From: Bordetella genomosp. 13
Lineage (GTDB): Bacteria > Pseudomonadota > Gammaproteobacteria > Burkholderiales > Burkholderiaceae_B
DNA length: 64,000 nucleotides
Assembly: GCF_007679965.1 (NCBI RefSeq)
Contig: NZ_VEHL01000009.1
Coordinates: 62,001-126,000 of the forward strand
Direction of reading: 5' to 3'
The translations under genes and the position numbers were made by a program. Positions 55,797 through 64,000 of this stretch are shown one piece after another (within the stretch, counting starts at the first letter, position 1; every line of letters begins with the position of its first letter). The notes under the pieces are model-generated. The model worked only from the letters and a program-made list of their open reading frames with translations. It made no database searches and had not been told where the DNA came from.

Positions 55797-56789
55797 ATGA
55801 CGACGAACGGGCAAGACACGCTGCGGGTCCTGGACATGCATGCCGTGGACAGGCTGCTGGGCATGGACGAGGTGACCGAGGCCGTGACCGAGGCCTTCGT
55901 GCTGCACAGCCGCGCGCAGGGCCGCGTGTTCCCGGTGATCCGCGAACCGCTGCACACCGGGGGCGTGTTCGGCATCAAGGCCGGCGACGTCGCCAGCCAG
56001 GACCTGCTGGGCTACAAGGCCGCGGGCTTCTGGCCCGGCAACCGCCAGCAGGGCGGCGAGCCGCACCAGGCCACGGTGATGCTGTTCGATCCGGCCACCG
56101 GCCGGCCGTACTGCCTGCTGGACGGCAACGCCATCACCACGCTGCGCACGGGCGCGGCGGGCGGCCTGGGCTTGGCCCGGCTGGCGCGGCCCGAGAGCGC
56201 GTCGCTGGCCCTGTTCGGCGCGGGCGTGCAGGCGGCCATCCAGTTGCGCTTCGCGTTGCGCACGCTGCCGCATCTGAAGCGTGTGCGCTACATGACCTTC
56301 GACGGCAAGCCGGATGCGGCGTTCGAGAAGCGCTTCGACGGGCAGGTCGATCTGCGGCATGCCGTCGATGGCGATGCCGCCGTGGCCGACAGCGACGTGG
56401 TGATCACCGCCACGCCGGGCGCCAAGGTGTTGTTCCGCGCCGAGTCGGTGCGGCCGGGCACGCACGTCACGGCGGTCGGCTCGGACACCAAGGGCAAGCG
56501 CGAGCTGCCCGAAGGACTGCTGCCGCGTGCGCGCGTGTACGTGGACGACGCGGCGCAGTCGCGCCAGATCGGCGAGCTGCAATGGGCGCCGGATACGGCG
56601 TGCGTCGAGATCGGAGCGGTGCTGGATGGCGCGCAAGCAGGGCGTTCGGAAGACCCCGCGGAGATCACCGTATTCGACATGACCGGCATCGCGCTGCAGG
56701 ATTTGACGGTGGCGCGCATGCTTTATCGGCGGGCGTCGCAGGAGGGTGTGGGCACCGTCATTCCTTGGCCCTGGCGGTCGAGGGGCTGA
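55797..56789 (+). CDS. Ornithine cyclodeaminase family protein
   Basis: A 330-residue protein of the ornithine cyclodeaminase/mu-crystallin family, with the NAD-binding loop LALFGAGVQAAIQLRFALRTL and VITATPGAKVLF. Members include cyclodeaminases, pyrroline-2-carboxylate and iminosuccinate reductases. ATG 55797 is chosen; a GTG at 55782 overlaps the upstream stop. Near the DSD1 gene it recalls the pair BhcC-BhcD (iminosuccinate reductase) of the beta-hydroxyaspartate cycle, but this is inference. Last gene of the run. Confidence 0.85.
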   Translation: MTTNGQDTLRVLDMHAVDRLLGMDEVTEAVTEAFVLHSRAQGRVFPVIREPLHTGGVFGIKAGDVASQDLLGYKAAGFWPGNRQQGGEPHQATVMLFDPATGRPYCLLDGNAITTLRTGAAGGLGLARLARPESASLALFGAGVQAAIQLRFALRTLPHLKRVRYMTFDGKPDAAFEKRFDGQVDLRHAVDGDAAVADSDVVITATPGAKVLFRAESVRPGTHVTAVGSDTKGKRELPEGLLPRARVYVDDAAQSRQIGELQWAPDTACVEIGAVLDGAQAGRSEDPAEITVFDMTGIALQDLTVARMLYRRASQEGVGTVIPWPWRSRG

Positions 56790-56813
56790 GCGCCACCTTG
56801 GACGGCTAGCTGC

Positions 56814-57443
56814 CTACAGCGGCGGCCGCTTCATCCCCACCCACTGCTGCACCGACGGGCGCTGCCACTGGCGGGCGGCGTATTCGACCAGCTGCTGCGG
56901 CACGGCCTCGCCATTGAGCACCAGGCGGTTCAGCATCAGCGCGAGGTCCGCGTCGGCGATGCTCCATTGCCCGAACAGGTTGGGCTGCCCGTGCGCCAGC
57001 AGCGACTCCGCGGCGGCGTACAGCTTCTGCGCGGCCGCCAGCGCGGCGCTGGACAGCGGCGTCTTCTCGGGCCGATAGAACACGACGACGGTGGTGCGCT
57101 CCTCGCGGATCGGCATCAGGTCGCTGCGCAGCCAGGCCTGGACCTGGCGCGCGCGGGCCTTCTGCTGCGCCTCGCGCGGATACACGGCGGTGGCGGGGAA
57201 GACGTCTTCCAGGTATTCAGTGATGGCGGAAGACTCGGACAGCGAGAAGCCGCCATGCAACAGCGTGGGTACGCGGCGCGTGAGCGAGGCGTCCGCGTAG
57301 TCGGGGCGCAGGTTCTCCTGCTTGCCCAGGTCGAGGGTCACGAGGTCGAAGGGCAGTCCTTTTTCCGTCAAGGCTACGAAGGCCGACATGGCGTAGGGGC
57401 TGGCGTACTGCGCGTCGACGTAGAGCCGTAGTTTGTCCTGCAA
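56814..57443 (-). CDS. yfcF: Glutathione S-transferase (YfcF-like)
   Basis: A 209-residue GST: thioredoxin-like N-terminal domain (about 5-80) with the glutathione-site SLSESSAITEYLEDVF, and helical C-terminal domain (about 90-205) including GQWSIADADLALML. YfcF-type GSTs act in peroxide defence. Converges with the OCD-family gene, 24 bases apart. Start MQDKLRLYVDAQ. Confidence 0.88.
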   Translation of the reverse strand: MQDKLRLYVDAQYASPYAMSAFVALTEKGLPFDLVTLDLGKQENLRPDYADASLTRRVPTLLHGGFSLSESSAITEYLEDVFPATAVYPREAQQKARARQVQAWLRSDLMPIREERTTVVVFYRPEKTPLSSAALAAAQKLYAAAESLLAHGQPNLFGQWSIADADLALMLNRLVLNGEAVPQQLVEYAARQWQRPSVQQWVGMKRPPL

Positions 57444-57883
57444 AGCATTCTCCTGGTGCCCGGGCCCGATGCGAGGGCCGGGCCTACTTTACCGGAGCCC
57501 GCGGGCGATGGCGCCGCGTCCCCACGACAAAGCGCAAGAATGGACAATCCCGCTTGTCGCGACGTTTCGCCGCCACGCGGCGCGACGGGGTGGCAGAACG
57601 GTTCGGCCGCATGAAAAAACGGCCCTGTGAACTGATCCCCGGAGATCTGACCTATGTCCAACTTTCGAAAGTCAGTTCACTGGAGTCCCATTTTGGGGCT
57701 TTGCGATCGATGGCAGTAGGACTCGGCCATGCGTCTTGGACATGTTTCAGTGCTTGCACAAGCGATGGCGCCCGGCAGACTTCACATCGCGAATTTTATT
57801 ACTTGACCGGGCAATTTGATACGTCTGCTGCTGTTTTATTAATGACGTAAGGTGTTATTTTCTTCGACGGTTCTATTCGGTTA
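57444..57883. other. Gap between GST gene and toxin gene
   Basis: A 440-base stretch upstream of the GST start and of the toxin. From about 57640 the base composition becomes less GC-rich than its surroundings. Short open frames here show no recognised domain. The only structured feature is the inverted repeat at 57627-57680. The edge fits the left boundary of a transferred segment. Confidence 0.5.
57627..57680. repeat. Inverted repeat resembling IS3-family ends
   Basis: GTGAACTGA (57627-57635) and TCAGTTCAC (57672-57680) are exact inverted copies. The following inward bases TCCCCGG and, on the other side, AAGTTGGACA-like resemble the terminal repeats of IS3-family elements (TGAACTGnCCCC...AAGTTGGAC). 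With 36 bases between the arms there is no room for a transposase; this may be a remnant of two fused ends. Family attribution from memory. Confidence 0.4.
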
Positions 57884-58704
57884 ATGGGGGCGCTCGTGGA
57901 CGAGGATGGCTTGACTGTCGTTTTGACACCGCCGCAATTGGCGATGGTTATTTCCAATGGCACCTTCGAGGAGCCAACTTTTTCCAACCGCGCCTGGGGG
58001 TCGGCTGGAGCCATTTTCGGGACATTGGAAGTGCTTGGAGGTGGCGCATTACTCTTGATGCCCGAGCCCACTACGCTTACCAAATTCGGCGGGGGCTTGT
58101 TGACGGCTCATGGTGCCGACACCTTCCAGGCCGGAGTTCGCCAGTCATGGACCGGACTTGAAACCAATACGTTGACGAACGACGGTGCTGCCGCGCTTGC
58201 GGAACTTCTCGGCGTGGATAGAGCCACAGCTGAACGCATCGGATGCGGCGTCGACCTGGTGGTCCCCTTGGCCGTGGCCAGCGGCTTGGCGGCAGCTAGG
58301 ATTGCCGCAATACGAACCGGCAAGATCAGCTTGGCCGCACATGAAGCTTATGGAGGTCATACGATCGCACGGCACATTGGACTTACTGAAGCGCAACTCA
58401 GGGTCAGGCTTCGCGAGTACCCCCGATTGCCTGCGGTATCCAGCTTCGAATCGTTGGCGGATGCAGAAAGGGTGTAGCGTTGGGCTTGAGAGCCAATCGT
58501 TCTGCGATCACCAAATGGGCTCGGACTGCGACTCCTGGTTTCCCAGAGCCTTTTGTTTGGACTGCGCCGAGCCGTATAGGGATGGGCATTGTCCGAGAGA
58601 CGGGCGAATACGTGCCTATGTCAAAGGTTCGTATCGTCTTGGTGAAAAAAGCCATTGATGGCAAGCTTTATTATGTATTGTCGGCATATCCGACTATTTT
58701 TTGA
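57884..58704 (+). pseudogene. RNase A-like polymorphic toxin, frameshifted
   Basis: The frame from 57884 encodes an N-terminal part (about 135 residues, VLTPPQLAMVISNGTFEEP and GADTFQAGVRQSWTG) and the start of the bacterial RNase A-like toxin domain (AHEAYGGHTIARHIGLTEAQLRVRL, then SSFESLADAER), then stops at TAG 58475-58477. The rest of the same domain continues in another frame from about 58478 (LRANRSAITKW to LYYVLSAYP, ending TGA 58704). A single missing base between AGGGTG and GCG restores a continuous domain. No canonical slippery site is present. The gene looks recently broken; a sequencing error is also possible. An alternative GTG start at 57896 has a better ribosome site. An immunity gene follows. 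Confidence 0.75.
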
Positions 58705-58713
58705 CGCTTATCC

Positions 58714-59070
58714 ATGAACAAGGCCGAATACGCACGCTTGAATAGCTTGGTGAATGGCTCTTTTTACCCGTACTGGGAAGACGATTACGATACGGAGGCC
58801 GAAGTTATCGACCGGTACATTCGAGCCAGCTGGCGAGATGATGTCGAACGGACAATCGAACAGATCGATCGGTATCTGAGCGAGCACCCGGCAGATTTGC
58901 TTGCGGCCTTCAATGCAGAGTTTGCTCCGATGTACATCATTGGCCAGACTGACGCCGAAGCCATGGCGTGGCTGCTCGGCGCGCGTGATCAATTACGCGC
59001 CCACATCGACCTCGCACCGCGCCGTCCCCCGCGGAGTTGGTTCTCGCGCATGCTGAACGGCAGATACTGA
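58714..59070 (+). CDS. CdiI-like immunity protein
   Basis: A 118-residue acidic protein (MNKAEYARLNSLVNGSFYPYWEDDYD...), of the contact-dependent-growth-inhibition immunity family type (CdiI_2), which binds and blocks a cognate toxin. Nine bases after the broken toxin gene, same strand. The frame is intact. It would protect the cell against the toxin form still carried by relatives. The base composition is lower in GC than that of the surrounding genes. Confidence 0.72.
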   Translation: MNKAEYARLNSLVNGSFYPYWEDDYDTEAEVIDRYIRASWRDDVERTIEQIDRYLSEHPADLLAAFNAEFAPMYIIGQTDAEAMAWLLGARDQLRAHIDLAPRRPPRSWFSRMLNGRY

Positions 59071-59204
59071 GAGCCCTGCGGCTGCCTCATCGCGGCCAAG
59101 CGCGTCGAGACCCCAATTTATAGCGCGTTTGCCTGCCGCCTGGGTGCAGCCCCATCGAAGGCCGGCAATCGGCCGGCCATCCACGATGCCTACCCAGCCT
59201 GGGC

Positions 59205-59231
59205 AAAAAAAGACGACCCGAAGATCGTCTT
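59205..59231 (-). terminator. Terminator after maeB
   Basis: On the minus strand, AAGACGA (59225-59231) and TCGTCTT (59210-59216) form a 7-base-pair stem with loop TCTTCGGG, followed by T7. Forty-six bases after the maeB stop. Confidence 0.85.
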
Positions 59232-59276
59232 CCTTGCCGGGCGATCCGCGGCATGCCGCGGGTCATCCTGCCTGCA

Positions 59277-61559
59277 TCACTGGCCCGCGCTTTCCTGCTG
59301 CGCGTCGACCACGGCCAGCGCGGTCATGTTGATGATGCGGCGCACGGTGGCGCTGGTGGTCAGGATGTGCACCGGGCGGGCGGCGCCCAGCAGGATCGGG
59401 CCCATGGCCACGCCGTTGCTGCCCGTCATCTTCAGCATGTTGTACGTGATGTTGCCGGTGTCCAGGTTCGGCATGACCAGCAGGTTGGCCGGGCCGTTCA
59501 GCGTGCTGTCCGGGTAGGCCAGCTTGCGGATCTTCTCGGACAGGGCGGCGTCGGCATGCATTTCGCCGTCGACTTCCAGGGCGGGCACGCGCTTCTGCAC
59601 GATGCCGCGCGCTTCGGCCATCTTGCGCGAGGAGGCGGTGGGGCGGCTGCCGAAATTGGAGTGCGACAGCAGCGCCACCTTCGGGATCACGCCGAACCGC
59701 ACCATCTCTTCGGCGGCCTGGATCGTGATGTTGGCGATCTCTTCCGCCGAGGGGTTCTCGTTGACGTGCGTGTCGGCCACGAACAGCGTCTGGTCGGGCA
59801 GCATCAGCACGTTCAGCGCGGCGTACGTCTGGCCTTCCTTGCGGCCGATGACCTGGTCGATGTAGCCCAGCTGGTTGTCGTACTTGCTGGCCACGCCGCA
59901 CAGCAGCGCGTCGGCGTCGCCGCGGCGCAGCAGCATGGCGGCGATCAGCGTGTTGTGCTTGCGGATCATCGCCTTGGCGATCTCGGGCGTGACGCCCTCG
60001 CGGCCGCGCAGCTGGTAGTAGCCGTTCCAGGTTTCGTTGAAGCGGTTGTCGTCCTCGGGATCGACGATCTCGATGTTCTGGCCGGGGATCAGGCGCAGGC
60101 CGAACTTCTTGATGCGCATCTCGATGACGGAGGGGCGGCCCACCAGGATGGGCTGCGCAAGGCGCTCGTCCACCACGGTCTGCACGGCGCGCAGCACGCG
60201 CTCGTCCTCGCCGTCGGCATAGATGACGCGCTTGGGCGCCTTCTTGGCCTGGGCGAACAGCGGGCGCATCAGCTGGCCCGAGTGGTAGACGAAGCCCATC
60301 AGCTTCTGGCGGTAGGCCTCGATGTCTTCGATTGGGCGCAGGGCCACGCCGGAGTCGGCGGCGGCCTGGGCCACGGCGGGGGCGATCTGCACGATCAGGC
60401 GCGGATCGAAGGGCTTGGGAATGATGTATTCCGGGCCGAAGCTCAGCTCCTGGCCAGCGTAGGCGCGGGCCACTTCGTCGTTCTGCTCCGCCTCGGCCAG
60501 CTCGGCGATGGCCTTCACGCAGGCCAGCTTCATCTCTTCGGTGATGCGCGTGGCGCCGGCATCCATGGCGCCGCGGAAGATGAAGGGGAAGCACAGCACG
60601 TTGTTGACCTGGTTCGGGTAGTCCGAACGGCCCGTGGCGATGATGCAGTCGGGACGGGCTGCCTTGGCCACTTCCGGACGGATCTCGGGCTCGGGGTTGG
60701 CCAGGGCCAGGATCAGCGGCTGGCGCGCCATGGTCTTGACCATATCGCCCGTCAGCACGCCGGCGGTCGAGCAGCCCAGGAACACGTCGGCGCCGTCGAC
60801 CACGTCGGCCAGCGTGCGCGCGTCGGTGCGCTGCGCATAGCGCTTCTTGTTGGGCTCCATGTTCTCTTCGCGGCCGTCCCAGATGACGCCGCGCGAGTCC
60901 GTCACGTAGATGTTCTCGCGCTTGACGCCCAGGTGCACCAGCAGGTCCAGGCAGGCGATGGCGGCGGCGCCCGCGCCCGAGCACGTCAGCTTGATCTCGC
61001 CGATGTTCTTGTTCACGACCTTCAGGCCGTTCAGGATGGCGGCGGCCGAGATGATGGCCGTGCCGTGCTGATCGTCATGGAAGACGGGGATCTTCATGCG
61101 CTCGCGCAGCTTCTTCTCGATGTAGAAGCACTCGGGCGCCTTGATGTCTTCCAGGTTGACGCCGCCCAGCGTGGGCTCGAGCGCGGCGATGATGTCGACC
61201 AGCTTGTCGGGGTCGTTCTCGGCCAGCTCGATGTCGAATACGTCGATGCCGGCGAACTTCTTGAACAGGCAGCCCTTGCCTTCCATGACCGGCTTGGCGG
61301 CCATCGGGCCGATGTTGCCCAGGCCCAGCACGGCGGTGCCGTTGGTGATCACGCCGACCAGGTTGGCGCGCGAGGTGTACTTCGACGCCGCGTCGCTGCC
61401 CTCGGCATGGATGGCCATGCAGGCGGCGGCCACGCCCGGCGAGTAGGCCAGCGACAGGTCGTCCTGGTTGGCCAGCGGCTTGGTGGGCGTGACGGAGATC
61501 TTGCCCGGGGTCGGATAGGCGTGGTAATCCAGCGCGAGCTTGGTGAAGTGTTCGTCCAT
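59277..61559 (-). CDS. maeB: NADP-dependent malic enzyme with phosphotransacetylase domain
   Basis: A 760-residue fusion of an N-terminal malic enzyme (about 1-420) and a C-terminal phosphate acetyltransferase-like domain (about 430-760). Malate is decarboxylated to pyruvate. Malic enzyme marks: SLAYSPGVAAACMAI, NGTAVLGLGNIGP, FHDDQHGTAI and the catalytic/NADP region VFLGCSTAGV; PTA part: DGEDERVLRAVQTV, DTHVNENPSAEEIANI, and AMGPILLGAARPVHIL. The PTA domain in MaeB usually lacks acetyltransferase activity and senses acetyl-CoA. Feeds pyruvate from the TCA cycle encoded upstream in this window. Confidence 0.95.
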   Translation of the reverse strand: MDEHFTKLALDYHAYPTPGKISVTPTKPLANQDDLSLAYSPGVAAACMAIHAEGSDAASKYTSRANLVGVITNGTAVLGLGNIGPMAAKPVMEGKGCLFKKFAGIDVFDIELAENDPDKLVDIIAALEPTLGGVNLEDIKAPECFYIEKKLRERMKIPVFHDDQHGTAIISAAAILNGLKVVNKNIGEIKLTCSGAGAAAIACLDLLVHLGVKRENIYVTDSRGVIWDGREENMEPNKKRYAQRTDARTLADVVDGADVFLGCSTAGVLTGDMVKTMARQPLILALANPEPEIRPEVAKAARPDCIIATGRSDYPNQVNNVLCFPFIFRGAMDAGATRITEEMKLACVKAIAELAEAEQNDEVARAYAGQELSFGPEYIIPKPFDPRLIVQIAPAVAQAAADSGVALRPIEDIEAYRQKLMGFVYHSGQLMRPLFAQAKKAPKRVIYADGEDERVLRAVQTVVDERLAQPILVGRPSVIEMRIKKFGLRLIPGQNIEIVDPEDDNRFNETWNGYYQLRGREGVTPEIAKAMIRKHNTLIAAMLLRRGDADALLCGVASKYDNQLGYIDQVIGRKEGQTYAALNVLMLPDQTLFVADTHVNENPSAEEIANITIQAAEEMVRFGVIPKVALLSHSNFGSRPTASSRKMAEARGIVQKRVPALEVDGEMHADAALSEKIRKLAYPDSTLNGPANLLVMPNLDTGNITYNMLKMTGSNGVAMGPILLGAARPVHILTTSATVRRIINMTALAVVDAQQESAGQ

Positions 61560-61773
61560 GGGGTGCAGGGGAGGGTGACGGAGAAAGTCGGGCGCGCGAA
61601 CGCGCGAGGGGTTCAGCAGGCGGGCGGCGCGCGGCGGGCGCGTCGCGACAGCAACGTATGAGGAAGGCGTATTTCAACAGAAAGCCGGGCATTGTGCTTG
61701 CTGCACCGCAGCGAGACGTGACGCAAAGCCCCTTTAGAATCGTTCGAATATCACCGTTGCGGAGTCCCTTTCC

Positions 61774-63807
61774 ATGACCGATTTGCGCATCCCCGACGAG
61801 AAGACGCTGCCCGAGCTGACCGTGCGCGGCATCATCCTCGGGGCCTTGATCACCGTTGTGTTCACCGCGTCCAACGTATTCCTCGGACTGAAGGTGGGGC
61901 TGACGTTCTCGTCGGCTATTCCCGCCGCGGTCATCTCCATGTCGGTGCTGCGATTGTTTCCCGGCGCGAACATCCTGGAGAACAACATGGTGCAGACGCA
62001 GGCCTCGGCCGCCGGCACCCTGTCCTCGGTGATCTTCGTGCTGCCGGCACTGGTGATGCTGGGGCACTGGCAGGGCTTTCCGTTCTGGCAGACGCTGGCC
62101 ATCTGCGCGGCTGGCGGCGCCCTGGGCGTGATGTTCACCATTCCGCTGCGCCACGTCATGGTGGTCAAGAGCGACCTGCCGTATCCCGAGGGCGTGGCGG
62201 CCGCCGAGATCCTGCGCGTGGGCAGCGCGGCGCGCGCCGAAGAGGCGGGCGGCGACAGGCGCGAGGGCGGCACCGGCATGGCCGACATCGTGGCCGGCGG
62301 CGGCGTGGCGGCCGTGGTCAGCTTCGCCGCCAGCGGCCTGCGAGTGCTGGGCGACGGCGCCAGCCGGTGGCTGGAACTGGGCGGCGCGGTGTTCCGCCTG
62401 CCGATGGGCTTTTCGCTGGCGCTGCTGGGCGCGGGCTACCTGATCGGCATCGTCGCGGGTCTGGCCATGCTGACCGGCCTGGTGATCGCGTGGGGCGTGG
62501 CCGTGCCGGTGCTGACCGCGCTGGGCACGCCCGCCGCCGGCCAGTCCATCGAGGCGTACGCCACCGGCCTGTGGTCCTCGCAGGTGCGCTTCATCGGAGC
62601 GGGCGTGATCGGCGTGGGCGCCGTGTGGACGCTGGCCACGCTGTTCGCGCCCATGGTCCGCGGCGTGCGCGCTTCATTCTCGGCGTTCGGCAAGCGGGGC
62701 GAGAGCCAGGACGGCCTGGCGCCCCGCACCGAGCGCGACCTGGGCGGACGCTGGATTCTGGCGGTGACGCTGGCGCTGGTCGTGGTGCTGGCCGCCGCGT
62801 TCTACCTGTTCCTGGCGGGCACGCCGCTGCCGGCAGGCCAGGAATGGCGCCTGGCCGCCTACGCCGTGGCGTTCGCCTTCATCTTCGGCTTCCTGGTGGC
62901 GGCCGCCTGCGGCTACATGGCGGGCCTGGTGGGCTCGTCGACCAGCCCGATCTCGGGCGTGGGCATCATGGCCATCGTGCTGGTATCCGTGCTGCTGCTG
63001 GCGCTGGGCAACGGTATGTCGGGCGACCAGGGCGCGCGCCAGGCCATCGCACTGGCCATCTTCACGACCTCGGCGGTGGTGGCGGTGGCCTCCATTTCCA
63101 ACGACAACCTGCAGGATCTGAAGACCGGCTGGCTGGTGGGGGCGACGCCGTGGCGCCAGCAGGTGGCGCTGTTGATCGGCTGTGGCGTGGGCGCCGTGGT
63201 GATCTCGCCGGTGCTGGACCTGCTGTACCAGGCCTACGGCTTCGCCGACGCGCTGCCGCGCCCCGACATGGATCCCGACCAGGCCCTGTCGGCGCCGCAG
63301 GCCTCGCTGATGCTGGCCATCGCGCGCGGCATCTTCACGCATCAACTGAACTGGGACATGATCCTGATCGGCGTGGCCGTGGGCATCGCGCTGATCGGGC
63401 TGGACCAGATCCTGGCGCGCACCTGCCGCGTGGCGCGCATGCCCGTGCTGGCCGTGGGCATCGGCATCTACCTGCCGCCCACGGTGGCCTCGCCCATCGT
63501 GGTGGGCGCCGTGCTGGCCTGGTTCCTGGGCCGCGCGCTGAAGCGCCGCGCCGCCGCGCGCGGGCAGGATGCCGAGGAATACGCCAAGGCGCCGGAGCGG
63601 CGCGGGGTGCTGATCGCCTCGGGCCTCATCGTGGGCGAGAGCCTGGTGGGCGTGCTGATGGCAGTGCTGATCGGCGCCAGCGGCGGCCAGACGCCGGTGG
63701 CCATCGCCGGCGAGGGCTTCGCGGCGACCGCGGCGGGCCTGGGGCTGGCGGTGTTCGCGCTGGTGGCGGTGTGGTTCTGGCGCCGGGTGATGGGGATGGC
63801 GCGGTGA
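61774..63807 (+). CDS. OPT-family oligopeptide transporter
   Basis: A 677-residue, about 15-span transporter of the oligopeptide transporter (OPT) superfamily. Marks: LTVRGIILGALITVVFTASNVFLGLKVGLTFSSAIPAAVISM, NILENNMVQTQASAAGT, SDLPYPEGVAAAEILR, and DNLQDLKTGWLVGATPWRQQ. In bacteria OPT proteins transport peptides or metal-chelates; specificity cannot be told. It is divergent from maeB, with a 214-base gap where no clear promoter was assigned. Confidence 0.93.
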   Translation: MTDLRIPDEKTLPELTVRGIILGALITVVFTASNVFLGLKVGLTFSSAIPAAVISMSVLRLFPGANILENNMVQTQASAAGTLSSVIFVLPALVMLGHWQGFPFWQTLAICAAGGALGVMFTIPLRHVMVVKSDLPYPEGVAAAEILRVGSAARAEEAGGDRREGGTGMADIVAGGGVAAVVSFAASGLRVLGDGASRWLELGGAVFRLPMGFSLALLGAGYLIGIVAGLAMLTGLVIAWGVAVPVLTALGTPAAGQSIEAYATGLWSSQVRFIGAGVIGVGAVWTLATLFAPMVRGVRASFSAFGKRGESQDGLAPRTERDLGGRWILAVTLALVVVLAAAFYLFLAGTPLPAGQEWRLAAYAVAFAFIFGFLVAAACGYMAGLVGSSTSPISGVGIMAIVLVSVLLLALGNGMSGDQGARQAIALAIFTTSAVVAVASISNDNLQDLKTGWLVGATPWRQQVALLIGCGVGAVVISPVLDLLYQAYGFADALPRPDMDPDQALSAPQASLMLAIARGIFTHQLNWDMILIGVAVGIALIGLDQILARTCRVARMPVLAVGIGIYLPPTVASPIVVGAVLAWFLGRALKRRAAARGQDAEEYAKAPERRGVLIASGLIVGESLVGVLMAVLIGASGGQTPVAIAGEGFAATAAGLGLAVFALVAVWFWRRVMGMAR

Positions 63808-63919
63808 GACGCTTTTTGTCCCTGCCAGCGGTGGCGCTGTCCGAGATCGATTCGCCGGGGCCATCACGATCCTGGCCGTCCGGCATGAACGCGAAGACGA
63901 TTTCTACTGACCGGTGCTG

Positions 63920-64000
63920 TCACGCCTCCCACGGCGGCACGCCGCGCGGGGCATCGTTCAGCAGGCGGTCGCGCAGGAGCGTGCGCGCGGCCGCGTGGCG
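63920..64000 (-). CDS. C-terminal end of an unidentified protein
   Basis: Only the last 26 codons are in the window, ending DAPRGVPPWEA then TGA at 63920-63922. The frame is open to the window edge and ends in a Pro-Trp-Glu-Ala pattern common at protein C-termini; too short to assign a family. Confidence 0.4.
   Translation of the reverse strand, partial: RHAAARTLLRDRLLNDAPRGVPPWEA

Noticed and set aside
54622..56789. Complete beta-hydroxyaspartate cycle
   Set aside because: Only bhcC-like and bhcD-like genes are present; no aspartate-glyoxylate aminotransferase or hydroxyaspartate dehydratase is in the window.
57554..57850. A 98-codon open frame before the toxin
   Set aside because: It crosses the inverted repeat and the composition change, has no ribosome site of note and no recognisable domain.
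58465..58480. Programmed -1 frameshifting in the toxin gene
   Set aside because: The bases around GCA GAA AGG GTG TAG do not form a standard slippery heptamer in the right frame and no downstream structure was seen. A plain one-base loss explains the data.

Overview
The window looks like chromosomal DNA of a high-GC betaproteobacterium of the order Burkholderiales, most likely an Alcaligenaceae member of the Bordetella/Achromobacter type. This is inferred from the gene order pyrG-kdsA-eno-ftsB, a GntR regulator divergent from mdh and followed by sdhCDAB-sdhE-gltA, an AcnD/PrpF-type methylcitrate pathway, and a Bug-family (TctC-like) binding protein. I see no rRNA, tRNA, CRISPR array, intact insertion sequence or prophage.

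Layout. 1-2.7 kb: two paralogous lipoproteins on the minus strand flanking an ElaA-type acetyltransferase. 3.0-14.3 kb: a plus-strand operon with an RpiR-family regulator, an isoaspartyl peptidase, a Gsi-like oligopeptide/glutathione ABC importer, and three peptidases of unusual specificity (P1, M55, M24). 14.4-18.8 kb: housekeeping genes pyrG, kdsA, eno, ftsB. 18.9-25.4 kb: minus-strand genes (orphan TadE-like protein, Hsp33, gamma-carbonic anhydrase, acyl-CoA synthetase, LpxH-like phosphoesterase, RDD protein, SRPBCC protein). 25.5-29.1 kb: a LysR regulator, a 50-residue small protein with its own terminator, a THUMP RNA methyltransferase and a HemJ-like protein.

29.1-46 kb is a central-carbon region. 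prpD-prpF-acnD-prpC run divergently from a ScfR-type (short-chain acyl-CoA sensing) regulator and prpB lies beyond it. Then come mdh, a divergent GntR/UTRA regulator, sdhCDAB, sdhE and gltA with a terminator. Propionyl-CoA plus oxaloacetate is turned into pyruvate and succinate by the Prp enzymes, and succinate feeds Sdh and Mdh, so the two pathways meet here.

46-57.4 kb is accessory metabolism: a membrane protein of unknown function, a PLP-dependent decarboxylase with an MFS transporter and divergent HxlR regulator, a DUF2214 protein, and a LysR regulator divergent from a tight run of Bug binding protein, MlrC-type metallopeptidase, DSD1-family PLP enzyme and ornithine-cyclodeaminase-family reductase. 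57.4-59.1 kb is a visibly less GC-rich insert. It carries an RNase A-like polymorphic toxin broken by a single-base frameshift, an intact CdiI-like immunity gene, and an inverted repeat resembling IS3-family ends at its left edge. 59.2-64 kb: maeB (malic enzyme/phosphotransacetylase fusion), an OPT-family peptide transporter, and the 3-prime end of an unidentified gene.

Most notable findings: the frameshifted toxin with retained immunity gene; the peptidase/importer operon; the DSD1-OCD-MlrC module; and several compact operator-like palindromes in divergent or leader regions (RpiR, GntR/mdh, ScfR/prp, LysR/Bug, and an unexplained tandem palindrome before the small protein). All functional names come from reading motifs by eye; no database search was run.
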